64,000 bases of DNA from Hygrophila difformis (GCA_030278955.1 JAOANR010000006.1:32143383-32207382), one strand, 5' to 3'. Counted from the first letter of the stretch, positions 10,010 through 22,757 are shown. Translations and numbers: made by a program. Notes: generated from the sequence alone by a model not told the origin.

Positions 10010-12539
10010 AAGGAACTTCCTGATCATCAACGTGAAGTTTGACTATGCCATTCTTTGCATCAATCATAGCTCCTGCAGTCACCAGGAAAGGCCTTTCTAG
10101 TATGATAGGAATTCTGACATTTTCATCGATATCAAGAATGACAAAGTCAGCTGGAAAACAAAGGCCTCATGTCTTTACTAGAACATCTTCAATGATCCCT
10201 TCTGGTCTGGTGCTCGATTGGTCAGCAAAGAAGAGAGTCATATTCACTGGCCTCATCTTCCTCAAGTCCAATCGTCTGGCCATAGCAAGTGGCATTACAT
10301 TGATGCTGCTTCCTAAGTCACAGAGCCCTCGCCCAGCTTCTTTACAGTTGATAATCAGGGGTAAAGTAAAACTCCCTGGATCTTCAAGCTTTGGAGGAAT
10401 CCGTTGTTGAAGAACCAAGCTACAATTTTGATTTAAGACCACCATTTGCTGCTCTCCCGCACTTCGTTTCCCTGAAATCAATTCTTTCAGAAACTTAGCG
10501 TAAGTGGGCATTTCAACAATTAATTCAACCAAAGGGATTGATATTTCAATGCCCTTAATCTTTTCAAGAAATTTCTTAAATTTAATTTCTTGAAGATCAT
10601 TTTTGAGTCTCACAGGATATGGTATCCTGGGCATGTGTTCATCCAGTGAATCCTTTTTGTTACCTGTAGAGTTAGGGATATTATTACCTCCCTCTTTTTT
10701 CTTTGGAAAGGAGTGTCCTGAGACATTCTTTTCCAAACCCTTATCCTCAAGTATCTGCCTCTCTTCAAGGTGACCATCTTCTTCCATTGTCTGAACATCT
10801 TTGAACTTTTTCTGCTGTAGCAACCTATCTCGTTTCTTTTCAAATTCGAGATCAACAACTTCTTTCCCTCCCCTCAACGTAACTGCCTTACATTGTGGAT
10901 TTGTTTCAGAGGAACTTGGTAGTTTTCCTTTTTCTCTTTGCTGTAATAACTTGGCCATCTCTGTTACTGAATTTTCAACATTCTTGATTGAAGCCTGCAG
11001 TTGGTTATTCGTCTCTGTCTGCTTAACAATAAACTCCTTCAGAGCATTCTCCACCTTTAAAGAATAAGTGTTATCTTGAACAACAGGATAAGGGCCTGGT
11101 GGCACTGGTTGCTGTGGAAAATTTGCAGGCATTGGTGCAAACGGTCCATATGGTCTATTCTGTTGATTCATTTGTTGAGGAGGTCTCTGAGGATACATTT
11201 GCTGCTGAGGATAGAATTGTTGCTGAGGACGAAACTGCTGTTGGTTCTGTTGAGGCGGATTCAGGAGATGTGCATTTTGTGCATTTTGAGTGTTACCATA
11301 GCTCAAGTTTGGATGCTTGTTCTGGAAACCAGTGTAATTACAGCTTTCATCTTGTTTAGGTGCTTCCTGAAGCTGCGGACATTGATCATTATGATGTGGC
11401 CCAGAACATATTCCACATTGATAAACTGGTTCCATGGGAGTAGGTTGAAGGATCATCTTAGGTTGTTGTTGTTGATGCTGAACTTGTTGACTTGTTTGCT
11501 GAGCTAGTTGTAACTCAGCAATCTGTTTAGTGAGTGCTGCAAATTTTTCTTCATTTTTGTCTGTGTGGATAACAAGACTCTTTCTTGTAGGAGATGGTGG
11601 GTCATCATCTTGGAGGACTGCTATGCTAGCTGTCATGGTGTCTATTGTTGACCAAGCTCTATCAAGTGGCATCTGAAGTAATTGTTCCCCTCCAGTGGCA
11701 TTGATCATCATCTGCCAAGTGTGAGTAAGTCCTGTGAAGAAGATCTTCAAAAGTCTTCTTTCTGTGATACCATGCTGCGGGCATCTTTTAAGCATATCAA
11801 AGAAATAGTCTCGAGCATCCTTCAAAGATTCTCTTTTTCTCATTTTAAAGCTAGAAATCTTATCTACCCATTCATCTACTTTACTTTCTGGAAAATATTT
11901 GAGCAAGAAGTTTCTGACTAGTTCTGGCCAAGTAGCCTTCTGTTGAGCATTCAATGAATCATATCATTCTTTCGCAGAACCATCCAAAGAGAATGGAAAC
12001 ATTGCTAGTTGAATGGTTTCTCTTGAAGCTCTACCCTTCTTAACTGTCTTACTCAGTTCAACAAACTTTTTGAGATGTAAGTGTGGGTCTTCAGCACTCA
12101 ACCCATAAAAAGCTCTGGAAGATGCCAAGTTTAATATACCAGGTGGTATATCAACCTCTTCATCTGTTCCAGCCAAATACTGATCAACGTTTGGTTGCCA
12201 TGGTTGATATTGTTCTTCTTGAGGATTTGGAGCAGGATTAGCAAAATTAGGTGGAAAGTAATGCTGATGAACAAATTGTGGTGCAACAGCCCTCTGTGGT
12301 GCTTGAAAATGTCCTCAAAGTGGTATGTTTTGCTCATTTTCTGGCTGCCCGTTTGGTAAGTTTCTAGGTCCGTCATTTTGTCCATTGTTAGCCATTCAAG
12401 TTATCGTTGAAAGATTCCCTTCTACAAGATCTCTTTGTCTCCTTCTAGTGTTTGCTCTGATCAGCCTCGTTGTTCTTTCAAGTTCACAATTAAAAGGAAG
12501 CAAAGGTTGCCTTGAAGATCGAGTTGTTCTTTCGCTCAT
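10010..12539 (-). pseudogene. Gag and protease of element A (several nonsense changes)
   Basis: Gag begins at ATG 12539 (MSERTTRSS), matching the element B gag start in layout. Stops interrupt it near 12396, ~12315 and 11955 (a TGA where a Trp is expected after AKE). The long frame 11954-10167 holds the retrotransposon gag domain (LVRNFLLKYFPESKVDEW), a Gln-rich segment, and a CX2CX3HX4C knuckle (CGICSGPHHNDQC, ~11405-11365). It also holds the protease region with DLGSSINVMPLAMA (~10325-10285), an Athila-type active-site block. A further TGA at ~10164 precedes the protease C-terminus (FPADFVILDI, then IILERPF). Coding order gag-PR-RT-RH-IN is that of Ty3/gypsy. Now non-functional. Confidence 0.85.
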
Positions 12540-13020
12540 AAACTGTTGAGATTTCTCTGTGAACAAAATGAAAGAATTAATGAATTTATTCAATATGGTA
12601 AAAAGTAAATAATTACAATTAAACCACAGAGTATCTATAGTTCTAAAATTCATAACGCTACACTGATAATGGCCAGAAATGACCATTATTTTCAATCCAT
12701 TTCTGTGTCTTAAACGAGCATTTGATCGCATTCCGGTCTTACATTAAGTAAGAAAGCAGTTGAATTGGACTGATTTATGCATAATTGTAAAAATAATAAG
12801 CTGGTGTGAAAAAGGCATAAAAATGTAATTTTATTACATATTTATGTTAGAAAAATCCAAAAAACATGAGAAAAAGAAAAGAAAAGAAAAAGGAATGAAA
12901 AAGATGGGCAAAAGAATAAAGCAAGCTCACAAAATACAAAAAGATGGGAAAAAGAGAGAAAAGCCCACAAAAAGAACATTTTCGGCCCATCTGGCCCAAT
13001 CCAGCAGGCCCAGGAGCACC

Positions 13021-13697
13021 CTTGTCGCGGAAGCCCCTTTGTCGCGATGCATGGTTACGCGACAAAGGAGGGTTCCGCGACCAAGCAACCCAGATGAAGA
13101 AGGAAACCAGCCAAGCCCTTTGTCGCGATATCCTTTGTCGCGATGGCATGTTCCGCGACAAAGGCATGCTCCGCGACCAAGATGCACCATTAGAGACACA
13201 AGACCCAGTCGAGAAGCTTTGCCACATGCAGTGTGTTCCGCGACCAAACTTGATGCTCCGAGACAAAGCTGTGATGTGTGTGATGTCTTGAGACACAATG
13301 GGCTAGAATCAAGGCCCATGGACTTAGGGTTACACTTCTATAAATATGAGGTGTCTTGTCGCGGAACCACGTTTCGCGACAAAATCTCATTCTGAGACAG
13401 AAAAATTATGCCATGTTCTTATTTCTTTGAAAACCCTTGTCGCGGAACACCTTGTCGCGGAACCACGTTCCGCGACAAAATTTTCCATGCATAGCGACAA
13501 GGATCAAATGCCTTAAAATTTTTTCTGAAAATCCTTTGTCGCGAAACATTCTTGTCGCGGAACCACGTTCCGCGACAAAATCCTGCTTAGCGACAAAGAA
13601 GCGTTATGCTGCCAAAAATTCTAAAAAAAAAAACTTGTCGGGATATCCATGTCGCGGACTTCGGTCCACGACAAAATTTATGATATCGCGACAAAGA
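13021..13697. repeat. Nested-hairpin array in 5' LTR of B (TTTGTCGCGG family)
   Basis: Units of ~65 bp with order + + - - of the word TTTGTCGCG: 13021-13085, 13117-13181, a half unit 13229-13270, a cut unit 13356-13402, then 13436-13502, 13533-13598 and 13634-13697. The inner pair makes an 8-11 bp stem such as TTGTCGCGGAA...TTCCGCGACAA; the outer pair encloses it. Stem tips change on both arms between units (GATG/CATC, GAAC/GTTC, GGAC/GTCC). Confidence 0.9.
13339..13346 (+). promoter_or_regulatory. TATA box of 5' LTR B
   Basis: TATAAATA in the context ACACTTCTATAAATATGAGG, identical to the 3' LTR copy at 27881. It is the best TATA match in the LTR. In this 5' copy the sequence right after it has been deleted, so the normal transcript start region is replaced by hairpin units. 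Confidence 0.6.
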
Positions 13698-16144
13698 CTC
13701 CTTTCTCTCTATTTAATCTCAAACAATCTTCATTCTCTTCCTATATTATATTGCATCACTCACATCATAACCCCACGGGTTAAGGTGTAACATTCTGGAA
13801 TTGCAATATAGGGTGTTATGCTGCCCAAATTTTGATTCTCCATTTGCATCGCTTAATTAATTGAACCCTTGAATCATTAATGATTAAAGATTGAGATTAG
13901 CAATAATTACACATCAATAATCATCACGATTAAAGGACCTTTGTTCAATTGCCATTAAAATGCTCCTCTATAAACAAAATCTTGATGACTTAAGCAGATA
14001 ATCCGGACTGTAATTAATTATGGTAGGAGGGATTATTTAAGATCATCAATTGTGGGCCCAATCCACAACCTTGCATGAGAAACCAATGTCTCTCACACAA
14101 GGAATCTTCTTTTACTTCTTGATTGATTTTGTCTTTGCGTGTTGTGTGTAACAATTAGTAAAGATTACATCAGACTAATGTTGGCGGGTATTCCCTCATG
14201 GATAACTAGCTCGTAATTTGGGTATTAATTACTAAGTGTTATTTTGCATGGTCTGGATGACTGTCAGTGGAAGCCTTGGCGGTTCGCCCATCCGGGATTA
14301 TAATAGCTGCTCAGCTGACTCCCATCCAGATACAGTTTTATTTTTCTTATCTTAATTTCCAACCCAAATTCCAATCTGCAATAAAACTCTGCTAATGTCT
14401 GTCAACATTAGCTGATAAGTATTGCAGAGAGGAAGCATGTAGGTTTTTACCCAAATTTGCAGACAGTGAAGGCCCAACTGGTATTGACAATACCATTATG
14501 GGGTCTAAACTGTCTAAATTCGCTCCATCCGAGTAATTGGGAAATTGGACAGTAGATGTTTACAGTCCACCCGATTAGTCTGCCATTACTTTGGTCTCCT
14601 GACCACTTCATATCTGTGTTTCACCTTCTGTCTAGACCCGCATCTATATTTTGGGTCAATTAATTTTACACTTCCCTATATCTTTATGCATGATAATATT
14701 ATGTACTACTGTGGTTTGTAATATTTTGGGATCCTTCCCTTGGACAATAGAAGTCTAGATCTTAAACAGATGTAATAAATTTCCAACAAAAATCTCTTTA
14801 TAAAACCCGGATCTGAGTAAGGGATAAATTCCTCAGTTATGACTAATTCATATTCTGTCAAGGGTTATATTTTGGGAAATTAGAAGCAGATTCAGCGATT
14901 AGGTCTCACTTAGACTGAAAGGGTCTGTGTTTTAACTGAGAGTCTAGTACCTGTTTAGGGAATGATTCTCAAATCCATTATTTTCCAAAATTGCTGTTTG
15001 TTGGAAATCTAAGATTGGATATTACACCGAGATGGGGTCCACTTGGACTCAAATACAGTGTAGTAAATAATCTTAGAGGAACATCATCCAGGCCTTGGTT
15101 ATTTTCTAAGATAGGGTTGAGTTTTCTTTCAATTGCTATCCTCTTCTGCCAAAGCTTATTTTTGAGTCCTGAGTGAGTGCATCCGGAACGAACTGATTTA
15201 TTAGTTCGTTTCATTAATTTGTATCTCATAATTACCCGGAAGGAAGTGAACACACTAGTGGTTCATCAAGGGCCAGGAATTCTTGATCCATACCCAGTCA
15301 TCTTGACTAGGTGCTGTCTTTTACTACCAGGGTCAGACCTTCAAAACCTCCGAGTGATAGGTTTTAAAATGCTTTCTTTACTGCTTTCTTTTAACCGCTT
15401 TCATTAGAGGTCACTCGGTTGTATTGAGAGTTGCGTAACTGCTACTAGGATTGACAGTTAAGGGATAGTTCAGAGCTTGATTAGAATCTTTGGGTGTGAC
15501 ATGGGGGAATGATAGTAGTACTTGGCATTCCAATAAATGGTTTGCCAGGTGTTGCTTTTCCACCGCGGATGAAGTAACATACCCAGGCCAGGGCAGTTAC
15601 AAATCTGTGGTATCTTAGAATTTGCGGTCTTAAGAACATGTAAACTCACATTGTAAGTACCTGTCTGTTAAAGGGAAAGCATTATTGAGAGCATGAGAAT
15701 TAGCTATCTGATAGAATTATCCCAAGCCAAGATCTGTGTATAAAAGTGGAAGTTCGATACAGCTTTATCTAAACCTTGTCCAATTTTCATTCTTTTCTTC
15801 ATGTCCCTTCTGTCTACATTGTGATTCAGCTTCACGGCCGGCACAATGTAAATTTTCCCTGCTTTCATAGATAATGTTTATCGCAGTTTTAGAATAACTT
15901 TACCCGCTTTCTAGGATAGACTTATTCGCTTTGTAGAGTAAATTTAAATGCTTTTATAATCTAGTTTAAATTCATGCCAGTAGGTATTAATCACTTTTCA
16001 AACCATTGGAGCAATACGAATGGAAAATCTAGTAAAACGACGTGGGTCCTGTTTCTATCGCACATCCTCCAGTGAACGATCCGGTCTTATTATAAATTAC
16101 TGCAATTTTTGACACCGTGCGCTTTCGGGCCACAGTTTCTTAAA

Positions 16145-16589
16145 CACGAGTAATAAAAACGTGACAATCTATAAATATATCCCTACTCACAACTCCGCCA
16201 CCATAAATTGGTTTCATTAAATAAAACCTAAACCAGGATCATGATTTTTCGGAAAATACTCATGTAGTGGAAATCTGTCAAAAGTTTCATGGCAGGGAAT
16301 CTCATGGCAAGAATTGATGAGAAGTATCATGGCACATGTGCCGGGGACCCTCAGTGTGACAGGCTGAAGGTCAACCTATCCCGGCTGTACCATGAGATTT
16401 GTCAACAGTTTCATGACAGAGAGGACCGCAGTGCCATTTGAAATTAAAGCACCACACTTGAGTAATAAAAAGAATAACAATTTTGATATATCCCTAAACC
16501 CCTTACCGTGAATCATAACTCTTTTCATTTAATAAATCTAACCTGGTATATTTAGAAAATACTCGTGTGGGAAATTGTCAAAAGTTTCA
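16145..16589 (+). repeat. Tandem duplication of the LTR 3' end and primer-site region (element B)
   Basis: 16145-16289 and 16454-16589 are diverged copies: both begin near GAGTAATAAAAA, contain TATATCCCTA, and end GTCAAAAGTTTCATGGC. The CA ends are exactly 300 bp apart (16289 and 16589). The sequence after the first copy (TGGCAGGG, then CATGTGCCGGGGA at ~16335) looks like a decayed tRNA-Asp primer site. Thus the LTR seems to have grown by absorbing an earlier LTR end plus leader. The 3' LTR has the same arrangement. Confidence 0.7.
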
Positions 16590-16606
16590 TGGCGCCGTTG
16601 CCGGGG
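16590..16606 (+). other. Primer-binding site of element B (tRNA-Asp)
   Basis: TGGCGCCGTTGCCGGGG directly follows the LTR end. This is the site complementary to the 3' end of plant tRNA-Asp(GTC), the usual primer of Athila-type elements. The same site, on the minus strand, primes element A (31951-31966). Confidence 0.9.
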
Positions 16607-16750
16607 AGGATGCAGCGCCGTTTTATTAAGAGAACTACATTCCTCATTGCTCCAAGATTAGCTTATACATATAATTATAAATGTTCACCTTCAGAACCAA
16701 TTCTAACCTGGGGATTGTACAGGTACTGTCATCATTGAAGCCGTTGTTCT

Positions 16751-18900
16751 ATGCAAAGAAGGAAGCAGACGCCAGCCGAGATCCCGTTTAATTCAGAGAT
16801 AGAAAAGACAGCTCGACGTCTTAGGGCGAAGACTAAACGAAGAAGGGAACGGGAACGACAGGCATTACTTTCACCAAGCACCAGCAGCGACATTTCCGAG
16901 ATGGCAAACCCGGACATCCCACCAATCATTCAACCCAATCCTCCACTTCACAACATTGGGGAAGACCCCGAAGATGCTGATAACGATGATTTGGATGATC
17001 CCCCTCCCCAGATCATACAAGGAGGTGAGAACCCACCAAACATGGAGCAGCAACACTTCGAGGCACCCCCTCCCAATCCGAACCATCAAAACCCACCAAA
17101 CAACCAGAACCACCCAAACCAACAAAATTTCCAAAACCAGCAGAATCAGCAATACCATAACCCCCATCAGAACCCCCCGAATCCGAATGATTTCAATGAT
17201 CCGAGGAACTATTTCATGCCTCAGAACTACTACCCACAGCAGTACCAAGGTGGGCCTGAGAACAATCATCAAGCAGCAGCTGCTGCTGATTACATGCAGC
17301 CGATTTTAGAGCCATATCTGAATATTCCTGGACAAGCCCCATTCTTGGCTAGGAACTTCGAATTGAAACCGGCCCTAATCAATCTAGTCCAGAGCAACCA
17401 GTTTGCCGGAGCGAGCCATGAAGACCCCCATGATCACGTGCAAACCTTCCTAGAATTGTGTGACATGATAAAAAATCGTGATGTATCTGCAAACACTATT
17501 CGACTGAGGCTATTTCCCTTCTCTCTGACAAGCGGAGCACGAACATGGTACAAGTCACTGCCCGTAAATTAGAAGTCTACATGGGAAGATGTGATCAGAA
17601 ACTTCTTAGCAAAATACTTCCCGGAGTCCAAGGTAGATGAATGCCGCTCCAAAATTGCGGAATTCAAAATGAAACCAGACGAGTCCTTGTATGATGCAAA
17701 GGAAAGATTCTTCAACCTGCTCAGAAAGTGTCCTCAACATGGTTTCCATGACTGGGAGAGATTGAGAAATTTCTACAGTGGTCTGACCCCAGCATGGAAA
17801 TCCATGCTCGATGCTGCTGGTGGTCAACATTTGCTTTACATACCGATGGACCAAGCCTGGGCAAAGATTGAAGCCATGAGTGTCAACCGTTCTGTTCTGA
17901 CTGATGATGGTAATCTCTCTCCCCCTCGTGGTTTATGTGTTGTAGGTACAGTAGAAAAGTCAGACATTGAAAAACTTCAAGAGCAAGTGGCAGCGTTGTC
18001 TGTAAATCAAGGAGTTGGAAGTTCTGCTCAGGGACAGCAAACTGATGTGATCTGTGGTCTGTGTCAAGGTGCTCATGCGACTGACACATGCGAGCAAATC
18101 ACATCTGAAAGCTGTAACTATGCAGGAGCTTTTCCAAATAGACACCCGCATTTGTCTTACTCAAACAACAATGCCTTGAATTCGCATCTCTTGAACAAGC
18201 CACAGCAACAACAATTCAACCCTCAGCAGAATCAGGGATTCGTTCAGAACAGGGGCCAACATTTTCAGAATCCTAACTTCCAACCTCAAATCCAGCAGAG
18301 GCCACCTCAGAATTTCCAGCAGCCCAACCAGAACTTCCAGAATTTTCAGCCCAATCAGAGCTTCCAGCCTCAGTTTGTCCCAAACCAAGGCCAATGGAAT
18401 CAGAATCAGAATCAAAATCAGAATCAGAATCAAAAGCCTCCTTCGAGGCTTGAGAATTTGATGACTGATTTCATCACTAGTCAGAAAGAGATCAACAATC
18501 AACTGCAGGCCTCCATCAGAAATGTGGAGACCCAAGTTACACAGATGGCTAATGAGATGCAGAAAAGGGACAAAGGTACATTGCCAAGCACTGCGGAAAA
18601 GAACCCGCAATGCAAGGCAATAACCTTGAAATCTGGAAGAGTACTAGCTGGACCGAAGGGAGCAGATACTGGAGCGGAATGTGAAGAAGATGATATTGTT
18701 GACAATGCTGGTAAGGAAGCTGATAATGAGAACGAAGCTGAAAAAGAGACAGCCGACTTGCAGACTGAAGCTGCGCCTAAAACGGCTGAAACAGATAAGG
18801 GTACAGGTGAAGGTACAACTTCCTTCCCTTCACCACCAAAAATTGCTAATAACAAGTACATGCCCAGGATTCCTTATCCTGCACGTCTTAAAAATAAGGA
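16751..18900 (+). pseudogene. Gag of element B (one in-frame stop)
   Basis: The frame opens at ATG 16751 (MQRRKQTPAE) and is in the same phase as the pol frame. A TAG at 17570-17572, inside the conserved WYKSLP...TWEDVIRNFLAKYF block, is the only interruption. Upstream is a Pro/Asn/Gln-rich N-terminus (~17030-17260). Then come the retrotransposon gag domain, a zinc knuckle CX2CX3HX4C (CGLCQGAHATDTC, ~18053-18091), and a long Asn/Gln-rich tract (~18190-18440) with an (NQ)n run from a 6-bp tandem repeat. Gag forms the virus-like particle and binds element RNA. The stop looks like a point mutation rather than a programmed site, since element A lacks it here. Confidence 0.85.
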
Positions 18901-19650
18901 ACATGATCTTAAATTCAAGAAATTTCTGGAACGATTAAAGTCTGTAGAGATAACCATTCCTCTCACAGAAATGATTTCCGAAATGCCCATCTATGCTAAG
19001 TTCTTGAAAGAATTGATTTCAGGAAAAAGGCAGGTCGAGCAGGAGGAGGTGATTATTCTCAACAGCACATGCAGTGCCATAGTTCAGAGGAGAATGCCTG
19101 AAAAGAAAGAGGACCCCGGATGTTGCACACTTCCAGTACAATTCGGAAAGGCCAAAGTGAGTATGGGGCTTTGTGATCTAGGATCGAGCATCAATGTGAT
19201 GCCACTAGCTATGGCAATCCGCCTTAAGCTTGGAGAGATTCAACCAATCAAGATGAGACTGCAGCTCGCGGACAGATCGATCACTCAGCCCGTAGGGATC
19301 CTCAAGGATGTTGTGGTCAAAACCGGCCAGGTTCTCTTCCCGGTCGACTTCATCATCCTCGACATTGAAGAAGATTCTGAAATGCCGCTTATCCTTGGAC
19401 GCCCATTTCTAGCCACTGGTGGTGCACTAATCGACGCTAAATCTGGAAAGGTCACATTGAGGGTCGATGGCGAGGAAATCACCTTTGACATGGAACAGCT
19501 GCAGAAGTTTCCAAATGAAGGAGCTTGTTCCATATTTTCTGTAATAGATAGTGGAGAGGAAATTGATTGTGAGGAGAGAGAGCTTGACTCTGGATTTGAT
19601 CATGAAATGATGCTGGATGAGATTTCAAAGCAGGTACTGAAGCCTGCTGG
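18901..19650 (+). CDS. Protease region of element B gag-pol
   Basis: Aspartic protease within the gag-pol frame. The active-site block is CDLGSSINVMPLAMA (~19171-19215), followed by LPVDFIILDI-type beta strands (FPVDFIILDIEED) and the flap-region-like LILGRPFLATGGALIDA (~19390-19440). Plant Athila and Tat elements have this DLGxS form instead of the DTG/DSG of many retroviral proteases. It would cleave the gag-pol polyprotein. The frame is open through this part. Limits are approximate because mature ends cannot be read from sequence. Confidence 0.85.
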
Positions 19651-21390
19651 CGTGGAGCACAACGGATGCAACGCCGTTCACTTTGCCGATCCAGAAACAG
19701 GGGATTTGGAGGAGTTTGACGGCACAGACTTCCATGACGACGCCGACCAGGAGGAGGCGGATCCTGTACTGATGCAGGGTCCGGAAGGTAAAATTGATCT
19801 TCTCCCGTCTAATTCTCGCAAATTACTCCCTTCCGTTGAATGCCCACCAGAGCTTGAACTTAAAACATTACCCGATCATCTCAAGTACGCATTTCTCGCA
19901 GAACATAAAAAATTACATGTGATTGTTTCGGCTAAGCTCTCCCAAGAGCAAGAAAGTGCTCTGGTGGCCGTTCTTAAAAATTATGTGCATGCAATCGGTT
20001 GGACCATTTCTGATATCAAAGGAATAAGCCCTTCTGTTTGTATGCACAGGATTTTAATGGAGGAGAATTTTAAAGCCTCTCGCCAGCCCCAACGAAGATT
20101 GAACCCACCCATGCAAGAAGTGGTAAGAAAGGAAGTGATCAAGCTGTTAGACGCCGGTATTATATACCCGATTTCTGATAGCAAATGGGTCAGTCCTGTG
20201 CAGGTCGTTCCGAAGCGGGGTGGGATGTGCATTACGCAGAATGAACAAGGGGAGGAAATTGCCACGCGCCCAGTCACCGGATGGAGAGTCTGCATAGACT
20301 ACCGGAAGTTGAACGAGGCAACTCGCAAGGACCATTTCCCTTTACCTTTTATCGATCAAATGTTGGAACGATTGGCGGGAAGGGCGTTTTATTGGTTTTT
20401 AGATGGATATTCTGGATACAATCAAATAGTGATCACCAGTGAAGATCACGAAAAAACTACTTTTACTTGCCCTTATGGCACTTTTGCCTATAGGCGCATG
20501 CCTTTTGGTCTTTGCAATGCACCTGCTACTTTTCAAAGATGCATGATGTCTATATTCTCTGAATTTATCGAAAAATGCATTGAGGTCTTCATGGATGACT
20601 TCTCTGTATATGGAGATACGTTTGATGAATGTTTGACTAATCTTGCTAAGATTTTAAAGAGGTGTGAGGACACCAACTTGGTTTTAAATTGGGAAAAGTG
20701 TCATTTTATGGTCACTGAGGGCATAGTGTTAGGTCACCGCATTTCTCGTGCAGGTATTGAGGTTGATCCAGCCAAAGTTTCCATCATCTCCAATCTCCCT
20801 CTCCCCAACTCGATCAAATCAGTTAGGAGCTTCTTAGGGCATGCCGGTTTTTACCGGCGATTCATTAAGGATTTCTCTAAAATTGCCAAGCCGCTCACTA
20901 ACTTGCTTTGTAAAGAAAATCCTTTCTTAATAAATGAAGCGTGTGTCCAAGCCTTTGACACGCTCAAGAAGATGTTGGTTTCTGCACTGATAGTGCAACC
21001 ACCCGATTGGTCACTGCCTTTCGAGGTAATGTGCGATGCTAGTGGTCTCGCCGTAGGCGCAGTTCTTGGACAACATAAGGATGGGCGACATTGCGTAATT
21101 CATTACGCAAGTCATGCCCTGAATGAGGCCCAAGTTAACTACACCACAACGGAGAAAGAGATGTACGCTGTAATCTTCGCGTTTGATAAATTCAGACAGT
21201 ATCTTATAGGTACGAAGACTATAGTATACACCGATCACTCTGCATTGAGATACTTGTTTAGCAAACAAGATGCAAAATCTCGATTAATCAGGTGGGTACT
21301 TCTGTTGCAAGAATTTGACATCATAATAAAGGATAGGCGAGGTCGAGATAATGGTGCTGCTGACCACTTATCTCGATTAGATAATGATAA
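19651..21390 (+). CDS. Reverse transcriptase and RNase H of element B
   Basis: Open frame. The RT begins near RRLNPPMQEVVRKEVIKLL (~20094) and has [25 protein letters not shown] (first catalytic Asp), FGLCNAPATFQ and the catalytic FMDDFSVYGD (~20588). Then come the LGHRISRAGIEVD thumb and the RSFLGHAGFYRRFIKDFS connection. RNase H follows with MCDASGLAVGAVLGQ (~21030), TTEKEMYAV and YTDHSALRYLF (~21228), ending HLSRLD. The FMDDF form with Phe at the first position is common in Athila. All catalytic acidic residues I looked for are present. The acidic linker 19651-19850 precedes RT. Confidence 0.9.
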
Positions 21391-22757
21391 AAAGGAAAAA
21401 GCCGTTAATGAAGAGTTTCCGGACGAACAGTTGTTCGCATTGCATTTGCATAATCAAGCTTGTCCATGGTTTTCCGACATCACTAACTTCTTGGCGTGCG
21501 GAATAACCCCACAGTTTTCGAACTATCATCAGAGGAATAAGTTCAAACGAGATGTATTAAGTTACTTCTGGGAAGAACCTTATCTCTTCAAACACTGCGC
21601 CGATTCAATAATCAGGCGATGTGTGACCGAGCATGAAGCCTATCAGATTGTCAGAAAATGCCATGAATCGGAATATGGAGGTCACCATGGTCCCGCTCGA
21701 ACGGCCCACAAGGTCCTCGAATGTGGATTTTATTGGCCTCACATCTATGAGGATTGCAGGACATTTGTGAAGGGCTGTGACAGATGCCAAAGGATGGGAA
21801 ACATCTCCAAGAGGGATGAGATGCCTCAAAAGGGGATTCTCACACTTGAGATCTTTGATGTATGGGGCATTGACTTCATGGGACCGGTGGATTCCACCAT
21901 CTGGTGGAAACTTCTATATCTTGGTGGCTGTCGATTACGTGTCCAAATGGGTTGAGGCTGTCGCATTACCGACCAATGATGGTAGCCAAGTCATCAAGTT
22001 CCTCAAGAACAACATTTTCAGTCGATTTGGCGTACCTAGGGTGGTGATATCTGATGGAGGAACACACTTTATTAATAAAGCTTTTGAAACCTTAATGAGT
22101 AAAAATGGGATCCTCCATAAGATAGGCACGCCTTACCATCCTCAGACTAGTGGTCAAGTCGAAGTATCCAATCGCGAAATTAAACACATACTCGAAGCCA
22201 CTGTCGGGATAACCCGTAAGGATTGGGCACGTAAGCTCAATGATGCTCTATGGGCATACCGCACAGCGTTTAAGACTCCCATTGGGATGTCCCCTTATAG
22301 ACTTGTCTTTGGAAAAGCCTGTCATTTGCCCGTAGAGTTAGAGCATAAAGCTTACTGGGCCGTCAAAACGCTTAACTTCGATCCGAGAGTCGCCCAGAGC
22401 AAACGCAAGTTGGACCTCAATGAAATTGAGGAAATACGAGCATTAGCTTATGAAAGCTCTCGAATCTATAAGGAGCGGACCCAGAAGTTGCACGATCGCA
22501 GGATTAAGCCTAAGCATTTCTATGTTGGTCAAAATGTATTATTGTTCAATTCTAGGTTGAAGCTGTTCCCTGGAAAGCTTAAATCCAGATGGGAAGGACC
22601 ACATGAAGTGCTGGAAGTGTTTCAAAATGGAGCCGTCAGGATCCGAACTGACAAGGGCAACATAGTGGTGAATGGACATCGATTGAAGGAGTACATCGGA
22701 CAGTTCGATCCGGAGAAAGAAAGCCAAGCAGTGGCAGACCCGGCTTACACCCAATAA
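21391..22757 (+). pseudogene. Integrase of element B (one frameshift)
   Basis: The N-terminal HHCC zinc region ([25 protein letters not shown]) is in the main pol frame, which runs off into a stop at 21955. The core and C-terminus continue in another frame to 22757. The switch lies at ~21885-21905 around WGIDFMGP, where a few extra bases sit compared with element A. The rest is complete: [29 protein letters not shown] (catalytic Glu), [28 protein letters not shown], and HRLKEYIG near the C-terminus. No chromodomain follows. The stop at 22757 is the natural end of pol. Confidence 0.85.

Larger units (their letters stand above)
12664..16589 (+). repeat. 5' LTR of element B (carries a ~790-bp deletion relative to the 3' LTR)
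   Basis: 3926 bp against 4716 bp for the 3' LTR. The two are collinear up to AAATATGAGGTGTC (13343-13356); then the 5' copy jumps to sequence found at ~28690 in the 3' copy. About 790 bp just downstream of the TATA box, including three hairpin units, are missing. TTGTC/TC words at the joints suggest recombination between repeats. ORFs called on both strands of this LTR are shadows of the repeats. Confidence 0.9.

Noticed and set aside
12844..13395. Open frames on both strands of the B LTR, repeated at 27386-27940
   Set aside because: They arise from the hairpin repeats and from A-rich sequence, and recur only because the two LTRs are copies.
17570..17572. Suppressible gag stop codon (readthrough) in element B
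   Set aside because: It falls inside the conserved gag domain rather than at the gag-pol border, so a nonsense mutation is likelier.
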